Notes: generated by a model from the letters alone, not told the origin. DNA of 64,000 nt from Qipengyuania gaetbuli (GCF_020524765.1 NZ_JAIVLR010000002.1:460501-524500), one strand, 5' to 3'; positions 1 through 8,700 are shown, counted from the stretch's first letter. Translations and numbers: made by a program.

Positions 1-2322
1 GCGAACAATGCCGGTATCGAACCGTCGGTCGGCGTCTTCGTGGACGGCGTCTATCGCAGCCGTACCGCCTCGCAGATCACCGACCTGCCCGACGTGCAGC
101 GTATCGAAGTCCTGCGTGGTCCCCAGTCGACCCTGTTCGGCAAGAACGCCAGCGCCGGCGTCATCTCGATCGTTACCAAGGAACCGCAATTCGACTTCGG
201 CGGCGCGGTCGAGCTGAGCTACGGCAATTACAACGCGATCGTGGGCAAGGGCTATGTCACCGGCCCGCTGTCCGAAAACTTCGCCTTCAGCCTTGCTGGC
301 GGCATCAACAAGCGCGACGGTTACCTGACCGACATCGGCACCGGCAACGACGTCAACAACCGCGACCGTTGGTTCGGCCGCGGCCAGCTGCTGTTCGATA
401 ACGCCGATGCCCTCAAGGTCCGCATCATTGCCGATTACGACAAGATCGACGAGAACTGCTGCGGCGTCATCAACCTTCAGCAGAGCGCCGCAACGCAGGC
501 GATCTTCGCGCTGGGCGGCCAAGTTAGCGATGCGAACGATCCCTTCGCCGACATCGTCTCTGTGAACTTCGATTCCAGCAACGACATCGAGAACAAGGGC
601 ATTTCGGGCCAGATCGATTACGATCTTGGTGCCGTTACCCTGACCTCGATCACGGCCTATCGCGAAAGCGACCTCGCCACCGACCAGGATTCGGACTTCA
701 CCACCACCGACCTGATCGGTCGCAACTTCGCCGACACCGGCCTCGAAACCTTCACGCAGGAACTGCGCGTTTCGGGTGAAATCGGCGACCGTCTCGGCTT
801 CCTGCTCGGCGCGTTCTATTTCAACGAAAGCATCGAGCAGACCAACCAGCTGTTCTACGGCCAGGACTTCCGTGAATACGCGAACCTCCTGATCGCTCCG
901 CAGCTGGCAGCACTTGGCCCGAACGACTTCGCGATCCTCGACCTTGAAGCGACCATCGGCGCGCTGACCGGCCGCAACCTCATCGGCCAGTTCTTCGCTC
1001 CGGGCACCGGCCTGACCGAAGCCTACACTCTCGACAACGAAGCGCTGTCGCTGTTCGGCCAGCTCGACTTCGAAATCACCGACGGCCTGACCCTGACGCT
1101 GGGCGCCAACTGGACGAAGGACGACAAGGAAATCACCACCAACGTGATCTCCAACGACGTCTTCTCGGGCCTCGACCTGGTCGGCGTGGGCAACACCGCC
1201 ATCTTCGCACAGGGCCTTGCTACGCAGGTCGGCTCGCTGCTGATGCTTGGCCGCCCCGCAACGCAGGCGGAAATCGGTGCATTTGCCGCCGGCAACCCGG
1301 CTGCCTTCGCGCAGGTTTCGGCAGGCGTGCAGGCTTTTGCCGATGCGAACGACACCAACCCGGCGGTGAACCCGCTGCTGGCTCTCCAGCCGCTGCAGTT
1401 CCTGCCGCCCTTCCTCAACGTTCCGAACGCGGTGGAAGACGGCACGACCGGCGACGACGACTGGAGCTGGACCGCACGCCTGGCTTACGACGTGTCGCCC
1501 TCGCTCAACATGTATGTGAGCTATGCGACCGGCTTCAAGGCGAGCTCGTTCAACCTGTCGCGCGACAGCCGTCCGCTGCAGAGCGACCTGCCGGCCATCA
1601 TCGCAGCCGGTATCAACCCGGTGAACCTGTCGACCGGTTCGCGTTTCGCGGGTCCGGAAGAAACCGAGGTCATCGAGCTCGGTTTCAAGGGTAACTGGGA
1701 CTACGCCTCGGCCAACCTCACGTTCTTCAACCAGAAGATCGATGGCTTCCAGTCGAACATCTTCACCGGCACGGGCTTCGCGCTGGCGAACGCCGGTCTG
1801 CAGGAAACCTTCGGTGTGGAATTCGACGGTAACGTCCGTCCGACCGACGACCTGACCTTCACCGTCGCCTTTACCTACCTCGACCCCGAATACGTGAGCT
1901 TCACCGATAGCTCGATCGGCGATCTTTCGGGCCGTATGGTTGCAGGCATCTCGCAGCTCTCCGCGAGCTTCGGCATGCTCTACGACAAGGAAGTGAACGA
2001 TGCGGGCGATCGCATCATCTTCGCGACCAACTACTACTACGAAGCGCCCGTCCAGGTCGCTGACGGCCTGCCGGGCTTCGTCAGCGGCGGCCAGGAAGCT
2101 GCCTTCGCAGCCGCCCGTCCGTTCCGCCGTGAAGTGGACGAGCTGTCGGCCAGCCTGACCTATGCCTTCGACATGGGTCTCGAACTCAGCATCTGGGGCC
2201 GCAACCTGCTCGACGACCGTTACATCACGACGATCTTCGACTCGGTCGCCCAGTCGCGGTCGATCTCGGGCTATCCGAACCAGCCGCGCACCTACGGCGC
2301 TGCGGTGAAGTACAAGTTCTAA
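1..2322 (+). CDS. TonB-dependent receptor, 3' part (5' end outside window)
   Basis: Outer-membrane active transporter for a siderophore, vitamin or glycan; the substrate cannot be read from the sequence. The frame is open from base 1, so the signal peptide, TonB box and start of the plug lie upstream. The first visible residues contain the plug motifs VFVDGVY, QRIEVLRGPQSTLFGKNASAG and ISIVTKEP, which are typical of the large sphingomonad/Caulobacter receptor family. The rest is a long beta-barrel with aromatic strand ends, a LGFLLGAFYF segment, an FKASSFN barrel segment, and a C-terminal strand ending in YKF with a terminal Phe, as outer-membrane barrels usually have. The gene is followed at once by a strong hairpin terminator, so it ends its transcript. 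Family confidence is high. Confidence 0.95.
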   Translation, partial: ANNAGIEPSVGVFVDGVYRSRTASQITDLPDVQRIEVLRGPQSTLFGKNASAGVISIVTKEPQFDFGGAVELSYGNYNAIVGKGYVTGPLSENFAFSLAGGINKRDGYLTDIGTGNDVNNRDRWFGRGQLLFDNADALKVRIIADYDKIDENCCGVINLQQSAATQAIFALGGQVSDANDPFADIVSVNFDSSNDIENKGISGQIDYDLGAVTLTSITAYRESDLATDQDSDFTTTDLIGRNFADTGLETFTQELRVSGEIGDRLGFLLGAFYFNESIEQTNQLFYGQDFREYANLLIAPQLAALGPNDFAILDLEATIGALTGRNLIGQFFAPGTGLTEAYTLDNEALSLFGQLDFEITDGLTLTLGANWTKDDKEITTNVISNDVFSGLDLVGVGNTAIFAQGLATQVGSLLMLGRPATQAEIGAFAAGNPAAFAQVSAGVQAFADANDTNPAVNPLLALQPLQFLPPFLNVPNAVEDGTTGDDDWSWTARLAYDVSPSLNMYVSYATGFKASSFNLSRDSRPLQSDLPAIIAAGINPVNLSTGSRFAGPEETEVIELGFKGNWDYASANLTFFNQKIDGFQSNIFTGTGFALANAGLQETFGVEFDGNVRPTDDLTFTVAFTYLDPEYVSFTDSSIGDLSGRMVAGISQLSASFGMLYDKEVNDAGDRIIFATNYYYEAPVQVADGLPGFVSGGQEAAFAAARPFRREVDELSASLTYAFDMGLELSIWGRNLLDDRYITTIFDSVAQSRSISGYPNQPRTYGAAVKYKF

Positions 2323-2348
2323 ATACAATCCATTCGGATACACAATTG

Positions 2349-2379
2349 AAAGGGGGCGTTCTCGCCCCCCTTTCTTTTT
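2349..2379 (+). terminator. Rho-independent terminator after TonB receptor
   Basis: A GGGGGCG / CGCCCCC stem with flanking AAA/TTT pairing and a 4-base loop is followed by a T-rich tract (TTTCTTTTT). It lies 26 bases after the receptor stop codon. Confidence 0.85.
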
Positions 2380-2446
2380 GCCCAAATGAAAAACGATTTT
2401 TTTACTCGTGAATTTGTATTTCCACCGAATTCTGGAGGGGAATACA

Positions 2447-2929
2447 ATGGAATACATGCTTCTTCCTTACGCCCGGTTCTTCGAATTCAGCGGCAGATCA
2501 ACCCGGATGGAATACTGGATGTTCACGCTATTCTTCTGCGTGGTCATGCTGGTGATCCTGATTGCGGGCGGTGCTTTCGATTCCTTCCTGTTTGACCAGG
2601 CCTATGTGGAACCGGACCTCGAATCTGCCGGACTTGGCCTGCTGGTCTTCGGCCTGTTCCTGCTGGTTTCGCTGATCCCCATGCTCGCATTGACGATCCG
2701 GCGTTTCCACGATGTCGGATTGTCGGGCTGGCTGTATCTCGTCCTCGCGCTGCTCTCGCTTGTCCCGTTCGTTGGCTGGCTGGCATCGATCGGGATTTTC
2801 GTGATCACCGTGCTGCCGAGCGATCGGAGCGACAACCAGTGGGGCGACAATCCCCACGGGCTGGGCCTCGACCATCGTTATGGCCTGCGCGAGGAGTATC
2901 GCGCCGGGAAGGGCGTGCGGTACCGCTAG
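2447..2929 (+). CDS. DUF805 family inner-membrane protein
   Basis: Small integral membrane protein of unknown function (about 160 residues). It carries the DUF805 hallmarks: the N-terminal SGRSTRMEYW segment (residues 15-24), the central RRFHDVGLSGW motif (85-95), and the C-terminal NQWGDNPHG in place of the usual N-x-YG-x-P. Three hydrophobic segments lie at about 25-42, 63-82 and 94-122. I chose the ATG at 2447 because GGAGGGG sits six bases upstream; an in-frame ATG at 2408 would add 13 residues not seen in the family. The 3' end overlaps the convergent ABC permease gene by four bases. Confidence 0.85.
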   Translation: MEYMLLPYARFFEFSGRSTRMEYWMFTLFFCVVMLVILIAGGAFDSFLFDQAYVEPDLESAGLGLLVFGLFLLVSLIPMLALTIRRFHDVGLSGWLYLVLALLSLVPFVGWLASIGIFVITVLPSDRSDNQWGDNPHGLGLDHRYGLREEYRAGKGVRYR

Positions 2930-5433
2930 AGCGCGCGCAGCGCCTGCGCCGGCTTGGCGCGGAGCAGCGGCAGCGAGGCACCGACCGCAAAGGCGATCAC
3001 GACCGCTAGGCCGAGGCCGAGAACGGCAAGGATTTCGCCCCAGTCGGGCAGCCAGTCGAATTCGAACAGCTGGGTGATGACCAGCCATGCGGTCAGGCTG
3101 CCGAGGCCGAGTGCTACCAGCGCCAGCGCTCCTGCCAGCAGGCCGTATTCGATCAGCTGCATGGTCAGTACCTGCCGCCGGTCGGCGCCAAGGACACGCA
3201 GCACGACCGTGTCGTAGGTGCGCGATGCCCGTGCCGCAGCGATGGCGCCTAGCAGCACGGCAAGCCCGGCAAGGACCGCGACGCTCGCCGCTGCCAGGGT
3301 GGCCAGGCCGACCTGTTCGAGGATCGTGCGCGCCTGCTGCAACACGCCGCCCACCTCGATGACCGAACTCGACGGGAATTCGCGTACCAGCGTCTGCAGC
3401 AACGGGCCGGTCGGCGTGCCTTCGCGCAGTTCGACAGTCGCGGCGAGATTGTGCGGCGTGTCGCGCAGGGCATTGGGGCTGAGCACGAAGACGTAGTTGA
3501 AACCCATGCTCTCCCAGTCGATCCGGCGGGTATTGGCGATCCGTGCATTAACTTCGACGCCGAGCACGCCGAAGGTCAGATAGTCGCCGATTTCGAGGCC
3601 GGCCGCCCGGGCAAATTCTTCGTCGATGGATACCAGCGGCTCGCCGTCGTACATCTGGCCCCACCATTCGCCGTCGGTCACCGAATTGCCGTCCGGCACC
3701 GTTTCCGAATAGGTCAGTCCGCGTTCGCCGCGCAGCGCCCAGGCCCCGTCGGGAATTTCTTCCAGCGTGGCCGTGCGGGTCATGTTGTCCTTCGCCCCGA
3801 AGGCGAGGACGGCTCCGCGCAGGGCGGGGACGGTGCGGATCTTCGCTTCCGGGTCCGTCTCGTGGACCAGGGCGTGGAACTGCGCCTCGCTCTCGCGCGG
3901 GATGTCGAGCACGAAATAGTCGGGCGCCTGCGCCGGAACGCGCTTCTCGATATTGCCGTCGATGGCGCTCTGCACCGCCGCCAGGAGCACAAAGGCTGCC
4001 AGTCCGAAGCCGAGGGCGGTGACCAGCGCGCCGGTGCTGGAGCCCGGACGATGGATATTGGCAAGCGCCGCGCGGGCAACCGGGCTCGCCGGGCGGGGCA
4101 GGGCCGCAGCAACGGCGCGGATGGTCCAGCCGAGTGCCGCAAGCAGGCCAAGGACGACGGCCGCACCGGCAAGGAAGCCGCCCGATAGCATCGGTTGCTG
4201 CGCGGTGACGAGCGCCAGGCCCACGATCGCCGCAAGTCCTGCCAGCACTACCAGCAGTGCGGACTTGTCACGGGCTAGCGGAGCCACGCGGGCCCGCATG
4301 AGGGCCATCGCAGGAAAATGCCGCGCCCGCATCAGCGGCGGCGCGGCGAATACCAGCGCTACAAGCAGGCCGTAACTGGCCGCCAGCAGCAAAGCGCCGG
4401 CATCAAACACGAAACCCGTGTCGACCGGGAGCAAGCCCTCCAGCGCGGTCGCCAGGAGCGGCACGGCAGCAACGCCGACCGCGAGGCCCGCAAGGCTTCC
4501 CACCGCGGCGGCGGCCAGTATCTGCAAGGCGTAGATGCGCGCGATGTCGCTGCTGGTCGCGCCGAGGATCTTGAGCGTGGCGACCGACTGGCGGCGCGCA
4601 TCGAGATAGGAGGAAACGCCCCCGCCGATGCCGATCCCGGCGATGACCAACGCGGCCAGCCCGACGAGGGTGAGGAACTCGCTCATGCGGCTGACGAACC
4701 GGTCTGTCCCGGGCGCTGCGCGATCGGCCGTGTCGATGTCGAAACCGGCTTCGGGGAAACGCGCCTTTAGCGCTTCCTCGGCAGCTTCGAGGTCGCGCTG
4801 GGCGTCGAAGGCGACGCGTGTCTTGCTCTGGTACATGGAGCCGGGCGCAAGCAGTCCTGCGCGCGTGGGCAGGTCTTCGGCGACGATGATTGTCGGGCCG
4901 AGCTGGAAGCCTTCGCCCAGACGGTCGGGCTCGTCCTCGATGATACCGGCGACCTGCAGCGTCTCGGTACCGATAAGGATGGTATCGCCTGCCGCGACGC
5001 CGAGCCGGTCGGCGGCTCCGGGGGCAAGGTAGGCCTCGTTCCCCTTTGGCGCGCCGGCAGTCCTGCCCCCGTCCAGCACCAGCGATCCGTAGAGCGGATA
5101 GCTGGCGTCGACTGCCTTCAGCTCGATAGGGGCGGCAATGTCGTCCTTGCGGGCCATGGCCTGCAGACGGGTGCCGGCGGATACCGTGCCCAGCTCCTCC
5201 AGCGCGGCGCGCTCCTCGTCATTGAGCGAGCGCTGCCACAACTCGATCTGGAGGTCGCCGCCGAGGAATTGCTGGCCGTTTGCGGCCAGTTCGCGCTCGA
5301 TCGCGGCGGTCAGCGTGCCGATCGCGGCCAGCGCCGCCGTACCCAAGAAGATGCACACCAGCAGCAGGCGCAAACCCTTGAAGCGCGCGTTGAGGTCGCG
5401 CCGGGCAATCCGCCATGCCGTGCCCCAACTCAT
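2926..5433 (-). CDS. ABC transporter permease, FtsX/YbbP type
   Basis: Inner-membrane permease of about 835 residues with two FtsX-like core domains. Residues 1-45 hold the first membrane segment, a periplasmic domain follows, then a three-helix FtsX module in the middle (SEFLTLVGLAALVIAGIGIGGG), further helices, a second periplasmic domain, and a C-terminal FtsX module (LATLAAASVAVLAGLAVLLG). This is the YbbP architecture. The start ATG overlaps the stop of the ATPase gene (ATGA), so the two are translationally coupled and form one transporter. In E. coli, ybbA-ybbP is divergent from tesA, and the same arrangement is present here. The substrate is unknown; lipid or envelope-stress export is a family-based guess. 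Confidence 0.9.
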   Translation of the reverse strand: MSWGTAWRIARRDLNARFKGLRLLLVCIFLGTAALAAIGTLTAAIERELAANGQQFLGGDLQIELWQRSLNDEERAALEELGTVSAGTRLQAMARKDDIAAPIELKAVDASYPLYGSLVLDGGRTAGAPKGNEAYLAPGAADRLGVAAGDTILIGTETLQVAGIIEDEPDRLGEGFQLGPTIIVAEDLPTRAGLLAPGSMYQSKTRVAFDAQRDLEAAEEALKARFPEAGFDIDTADRAAPGTDRFVSRMSEFLTLVGLAALVIAGIGIGGGVSSYLDARRQSVATLKILGATSSDIARIYALQILAAAAVGSLAGLAVGVAAVPLLATALEGLLPVDTGFVFDAGALLLAASYGLLVALVFAAPPLMRARHFPAMALMRARVAPLARDKSALLVVLAGLAAIVGLALVTAQQPMLSGGFLAGAAVVLGLLAALGWTIRAVAAALPRPASPVARAALANIHRPGSSTGALVTALGFGLAAFVLLAAVQSAIDGNIEKRVPAQAPDYFVLDIPRESEAQFHALVHETDPEAKIRTVPALRGAVLAFGAKDNMTRTATLEEIPDGAWALRGERGLTYSETVPDGNSVTDGEWWGQMYDGEPLVSIDEEFARAAGLEIGDYLTFGVLGVEVNARIANTRRIDWESMGFNYVFVLSPNALRDTPHNLAATVELREGTPTGPLLQTLVREFPSSSVIEVGGVLQQARTILEQVGLATLAAASVAVLAGLAVLLGAIAAARASRTYDTVVLRVLGADRRQVLTMQLIEYGLLAGALALVALGLGSLTAWLVITQLFEFDWLPDWGEILAVLGLGLAVVIAFAVGASLPLLRAKPAQALRAL

Positions 5434-6134
5434 GCGCGCGCGGTCTTCCCGGCGGTGTCGCTGGCGATGCGCCCGTCACCGAGCGTGAGGACGCGGTCGC
5501 AGTGATCGGCGAGTTCCGGATCGTGCGTGATCACGAGCAGGGTCGCGCCCGTTTCGGCGCGCCGGGCGAACAGCAACTCCACGATCTCGTGGCCGGTCGC
5601 CGCATCGAGGTTGCCGGTCGGCTCGTCGGCGAAAATCAGGTCGGGGCGCGGCGCGATGGCTCGGGCGATGGCCACGCGCTGCTGTTCGCCGCCCGAAAGC
5701 TGCTGCGGGTAATGGTCGAGCCTGTGGCCGAGGCCCACTGCCTCCAGTTCCGCACGGGCGCGGGCCTGTGCGTCGGTGTCTCCTGCCAGTTCCATCGGCG
5801 TCGCCACGTTTTCGAGAGCGGTCATGGTGGGCAGCAGGTGGAAGGCCTGGAGGACGATGCCGATGCGGCCACGCCGGGCGCGGGCCAGCGCATCCTCATC
5901 TAGGGCAGCGAAATCCTGCCCTGCAACGCTCAGCGTGCCACTGGTCGCGCGTTCCAGGCCGGAGAGTACCGCCATGAGCGAACTCTTGCCCGAACCGGAC
6001 GGGCCGAGCAGGGCCACCGTCTCGCCGCGGGCGATGGTGAGGTCGAGCCCCTTGAGGATTTCCACCGGCGCTTCGGCAGAGCCGAGAGTGAGGCGCAGGT
6101 CACGGGCGCAAATCGCGTCTTGAGAAGTCGTCAC
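5430..6134 (-). CDS. ABC transporter ATP-binding protein, YbbA/LolD type
   Basis: ATPase partner of the downstream FtsX-type permease (about 234 residues). Walker A is GPSGSGKS (44-51), the signature is LSGGEQQRVAIARA, and Walker B is LIFADEPTGNLD, all diagnostic of the MacB/LolD/YbbA group. I place the start at GTG 6134 (VTTSQDAICARDLRL), because the family begins a few residues before the first strand and codons upstream read into the divergent gene's leader. The Shine-Dalgarno sequence is weak, so the start is moderately certain. It is divergent from the TesA-like esterase with a 47-base gap. Confidence 0.9.
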   Translation of the reverse strand: MTTSQDAICARDLRLTLGSAEAPVEILKGLDLTIARGETVALLGPSGSGKSSLMAVLSGLERATSGTLSVAGQDFAALDEDALARARRGRIGIVLQAFHLLPTMTALENVATPMELAGDTDAQARARAELEAVGLGHRLDHYPQQLSGGEQQRVAIARAIAPRPDLIFADEPTGNLDAATGHEIVELLFARRAETGATLLVITHDPELADHCDRVLTLGDGRIASDTAGKTARA

Positions 6135-6181
6135 GCGGCTGCGATGGCAGAAGGCACCACAAGTCACAAGGAAGTCCGCCG

Positions 6182-6883
6182 ATGGTCCTGCGTAGTTCGT
6201 CGATGCTCGCCGCCGCTCTTGCCCTCGTTGCCTGCGGGAGCGACGCCGATACGGCCGAGCGCGCGCCCGAAACCGCGGCGAGCGCCGAAGTCGCGGCACC
6301 GATCGAGGTCGCGGGGCCAGAACGCCACATCTTCGCGTTCGGCGACAGCCTTTTCGCAGGCTACGGCATCGGCCTTGAAAATAGCTATCCGGCCGATCTC
6401 GAAAGGGCTTTGCGCGAACGGGGCATCAATGCCCGCGTGACCAATGCTGCCGTGTCGGGAGAGACCAGCGCTGCCGGTGCCAAGCGCCTCGCCTTTGCGC
6501 TCGACAACCAGCCGGTGAAGCCCGACCTCGTCCTGCTGGAACTGGGTGGCAACGATATGCTGCGCGGCCTTTCGCCTGCCGAAACGCGCGCCAATTTCGA
6601 AAGCATGCTGGCCGAACTGAAGGGGCGAAACATCCCGGTTGTGCTGATGGGCATGCGTTCGCCGCCGAACTACGGCCCGGAATACCAGCAGGCCTTCGAT
6701 GCGCTCTACCCCGACCTCGCCAGGCAGTATGGCGCGACGCTGATCCCCTTCTGGCTGGAGACGATCTACCAGGATCCCTCGCTGTTTCAGGACGACCGGA
6801 TCCACCCGACGAACGAGGGTATCGACAAGCTGGTTGCTGCGACCGTCGAAGAGGTCGAGGCGGCTATCCCTCCTGCCGACTAG
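6182..6883 (+). CDS. tesA: TesA-like arylesterase / lysophospholipase L1 (SGNH hydrolase), lipoprotein
   Basis: Hydrolyses thioesters, esters or lysophospholipids in the envelope. It is an SGNH hydrolase with block I FGDSLFAGYG (nucleophile Ser56), block II around NAAVSGET, block III GGND (Asn124) and block V DDRIHP (Asp205, His208). The N-terminus is hydrophobic and ends in LVAC at residue 18, a likely lipobox, so the mature enzyme would be a lipoprotein; E. coli TesA is a soluble periplasmic enzyme. An AAGGAAG ribosome-binding site lies nine bases before the ATG. Its position divergent from the YbbA/YbbP transporter matches the E. coli tesA locus. The 3' end overlaps recF by four bases (convergent). 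Confidence 0.9.
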   Translation: MVLRSSSMLAAALALVACGSDADTAERAPETAASAEVAAPIEVAGPERHIFAFGDSLFAGYGIGLENSYPADLERALRERGINARVTNAAVSGETSAAGAKRLAFALDNQPVKPDLVLLELGGNDMLRGLSPAETRANFESMLAELKGRNIPVVLMGMRSPPNYGPEYQQAFDALYPDLARQYGATLIPFWLETIYQDPSLFQDDRIHPTNEGIDKLVAATVEEVEAAIPPAD

Positions 6884-7956
6884 GCGCGCCGGATTTCGCC
6901 TGCGTCGACGCGCCAGACAGCGGCCTCGCCCGCGATGACGTCGAAGGGGGCAAGCTCTGTCCCCGTCATCCAGACCTGCGCGCCGCTGGCCGACAATTGG
7001 TCGAACAGCGCGGCACGGCGCACCGGGTCGAGGTGCGCAGCAACCTCGTCCAGCAACAGCACGCCTGCGCGCCCCTGCGCGGCAATGGCGGCATGGGCAA
7101 GAGTTATGGCGACCAGCATCGCCTTCTGTTCTCCGGTCGAGCTTTGCGCCGCAGGCACGCGCTTGGCCGCATGGACGACTTCCAACTCGTCACGGTGCGG
7201 GCCCGACAGGGTGCGCTGGGCTGCGCGATCGCGGCTGCGGTTCTCGAATAGCGCCTGCGAAAGGCTTTCGCTGCTGTCGGCACCGCCCGGCGCATAGGTC
7301 AGGGCAGGGCGCGCAAAGGGTTCGGCAGGCATATGCGCGATGCGAGCCATGAGTGTATCGACCAGCAGGCGGCGGCCCTGGATAAGCCGCCCGCCGTGCT
7401 CGACCATCTGCGCCTCGATCGCATCGAGCCACGCGCCATCGGGCGTGCGATCGTCCGACAGGAGCCGGTTCCGCTCGCGCAAGGCCGCCTCGTAGCGTGC
7501 CGCGTGGCTCGCATGGGCGGGATCGAGCGCGAGGGCCATGCGGTCCATGAAGCGCCGACGATCCGCGGCAGGGCCGGTGAACAGGCCGTCCATCGCCGGT
7601 GTCAGCCAGGTAAGCGCCAGCCATTCGCCGAGCGCGGTCGCCGTGCTCTCAGAGCCGTTGATACGCACCTTGCGCCTGCCGGGCGCATCGCTTTCGGTAT
7701 AGGTGCCGAGCCGGACTGCCTCGCCGTCCTGCATCAGGTCCGCCCCGACGCCGAAGCCGGTCATGGCGGAATGCTCCACCATCTCCGCCAGCGCGGCGCG
7801 GCGCAGGCCGCGACCCGGGGCGAGGAGCGACAGGGCTTCGAGCACGTTCGTCTTGCCCGCGCCGTTTTCCCCCACGAGCAGGTTGAAGCGCGCGGTATCG
7901 CGCAGCTCCGAGGCCGTGTGGTTGCGGAAATGGGTGAGGGAAATGCGCTCGAGCAT
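6880..7956 (-). CDS. recF: DNA replication and repair protein RecF
   Basis: SMC-like ATPase that helps load RecA at gaps with RecO and RecR. Walker A is GENGAGKT (residues 29-36), the N-terminal motif is LTHFRNH, and the C-terminal part carries STGEQKAML (signature) followed by LLLDEVAAHLD (Walker B and D-loop). The length (about 358) is normal. I start at the ATG at 7956 because RecF proteins begin two or three residues before xRIxLxxFRN. An in-frame ATG at 7983 has a marginally better ribosome-binding region and would add nine residues. It is not next to dnaA-dnaN here, as is usual in alphaproteobacteria. Confidence 0.92.
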   Translation of the reverse strand: MLERISLTHFRNHTASELRDTARFNLLVGENGAGKTNVLEALSLLAPGRGLRRAALAEMVEHSAMTGFGVGADLMQDGEAVRLGTYTESDAPGRRKVRINGSESTATALGEWLALTWLTPAMDGLFTGPAADRRRFMDRMALALDPAHASHAARYEAALRERNRLLSDDRTPDGAWLDAIEAQMVEHGGRLIQGRRLLVDTLMARIAHMPAEPFARPALTYAPGGADSSESLSQALFENRSRDRAAQRTLSGPHRDELEVVHAAKRVPAAQSSTGEQKAMLVAITLAHAAIAAQGRAGVLLLDEVAAHLDPVRRAALFDQLSASGAQVWMTGTELAPFDVIAGEAAVWRVDAGEIRRA

Positions 7957-8108
7957 GGACTGCGCGAGGGTTAGCGTGCGCATCTCGCGACCGCCAGAAA
8001 AATGCCAATTCCAACAGTTGGTGAAATTTCCCAACCTTTCGGATTGATGAACGGCCGGTCAGCTTGCCGTTAAGTCAAGAATGGCGGATTTCTGCCATTT
8101 TTCGATTT

Positions 8109-8124
8109 TGGCACGCCCGTTGCA
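8109..8124 (+). promoter_or_regulatory. Sigma-54 (RpoN) -24/-12 promoter
   Basis: The 16 bases TGGCAC-GCCCG-TTGCA match the sigma-54 consensus TGGCAC-N5-TTGCA at every conserved position, with GG at 8110-8111 and GC at 8122-8123, exactly 12 bases apart. Transcription should start near 8134, about 50 bases before the first small gene. Sigma-54 promoters need an enhancer-binding activator. Candidate upstream sites are the near-palindrome CCAACAGTTGG at 8011-8021 and the inverted repeat AATGGC-N8-GCCATT at 8080-8099. Confidence 0.85.
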
Positions 8125-8183
8125 ATGCTTGTCATGTCCCCCGGATGGTCCGGGAAACGACACGAATAAAAGGGAATTATACA

Positions 8184-8303
8184 ATGTCCGTCTTCGATTT
8201 CGACAGCAGCAAGGCCTTCGCAGCAGTCTTCGCCCTCGGCCTTTCGGCTCTGAGCATGGCCTTCGCCATCATCCCCGCAACGCCCGCTGGCCTCGTCGCC
8301 TGA
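8184..8303 (+). CDS. 39-residue membrane microprotein, first of a paralogous pair
   Basis: A tiny protein of unknown function: a short polar N-terminus (SVFDFDSSK), a single hydrophobic helix at about 11-30, and the C-terminal signature ATPAGLVA. The start is set by AGGGA eight bases upstream of the ATG. It aligns without gaps over its full length to the next gene product (15 of 39 residues identical, including SA at 21-22 and ATPxG at 32-36), so the two arose by tandem duplication. It lies 50 bases downstream of the predicted sigma-54 start and upstream of pspC, which suggests a role in membrane stress. Function is unknown and I assign none. Confidence 0.75.
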   Translation: MSVFDFDSSKAFAAVFALGLSALSMAFAIIPATPAGLVA

Positions 8304-8335
8304 TCAACCCAACTCCAATGCAAGGATCGATAGAA

Positions 8336-8455
8336 ATGTTCGACAGTGAAAACTTCGGTGGCCGCCTTTTCGCCGCTGCCGCATCGCTGATGATCTCGGC
8401 GGCCTTTTTCGCCACTGCCATCGTCAACGCAACGCCGACCGGAGCCCTGGCATGA
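8336..8455 (+). CDS. 39-residue membrane microprotein, second of a paralogous pair
   Basis: Same length and layout as the preceding gene product: polar N-terminus (FDSENFGGR), one hydrophobic helix at about 11-30, and C-terminal NATPTGALA. AAGGA lies nine bases before the ATG. The stop codon overlaps the pspC start (ATGA at 8452-8455), so translation is coupled to pspC and a functional link with PspC is likely. By position it stands where PspB would stand in a psp operon, but it has no recognisable PspB coiled-coil, so I do not call it PspB. Confidence 0.78.
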   Translation: MFDSENFGGRLFAAAASLMISAAFFATAIVNATPTGALA

Positions 8456-8670
8456 ACGACCTCAAGTTCCGCAAAGACCAGCCCATCCGCGAAAGCCGCA
8501 GCTTCCGCCTGGATCGCCAGAACGGCAAGCTGATGGGTGTGTGCGCCGGCATCGGCCGCTACTTCGGGATCGACACCACGCTGGTTCGCGTGGGCTTCGT
8601 CCTGGGTACGCTGCTCGGCTTCGGCAGCTTCATCCTCGTCTACCTCGGCATCGCGCTGATTGCAGACTGA
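8452..8670 (+). CDS. pspC: PspC domain protein
   Basis: Inner-membrane protein of 72 residues that is almost entirely one PspC domain. The domain shows the family pattern: basic residues, then GKLMGVCAGIGRYFGIDTTLVRVGFVLGTLLG (about 26-57), then a second hydrophobic stretch to the end. In enterobacteria PspC works with PspB to sense inner-membrane stress and recruit PspA. This copy lacks the cytoplasmic and periplasmic extensions of E. coli PspC. It is the third gene of a unit with a sigma-54 promoter. No pspF, pspA or pspB is present in the window. A hairpin follows the gene at once. Confidence 0.88.
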   Translation: MNDLKFRKDQPIRESRSFRLDRQNGKLMGVCAGIGRYFGIDTTLVRVGFVLGTLLGFGSFILVYLGIALIAD

Positions 8671-8672
8671 CA

Positions 8673-8700
8673 GAGGACGCGGGGGCAATTCCGCGTCCTC
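8673..8700 (+). terminator. Hairpin after pspC
   Basis: A perfect 10-base inverted repeat GAGGACGCGG / CCGCGTCCTC with an 8-base loop begins three bases after the pspC stop codon. There is no T-tract, so it may be a weak or bidirectional terminator between pspC and the convergent SDR gene. Confidence 0.6.

Noticed and set aside
8336..8455. Calling the second microprotein PspB
   Set aside because: Position and size are suggestive, but it lacks the PspB heptad pattern and aligns with the first microprotein instead.
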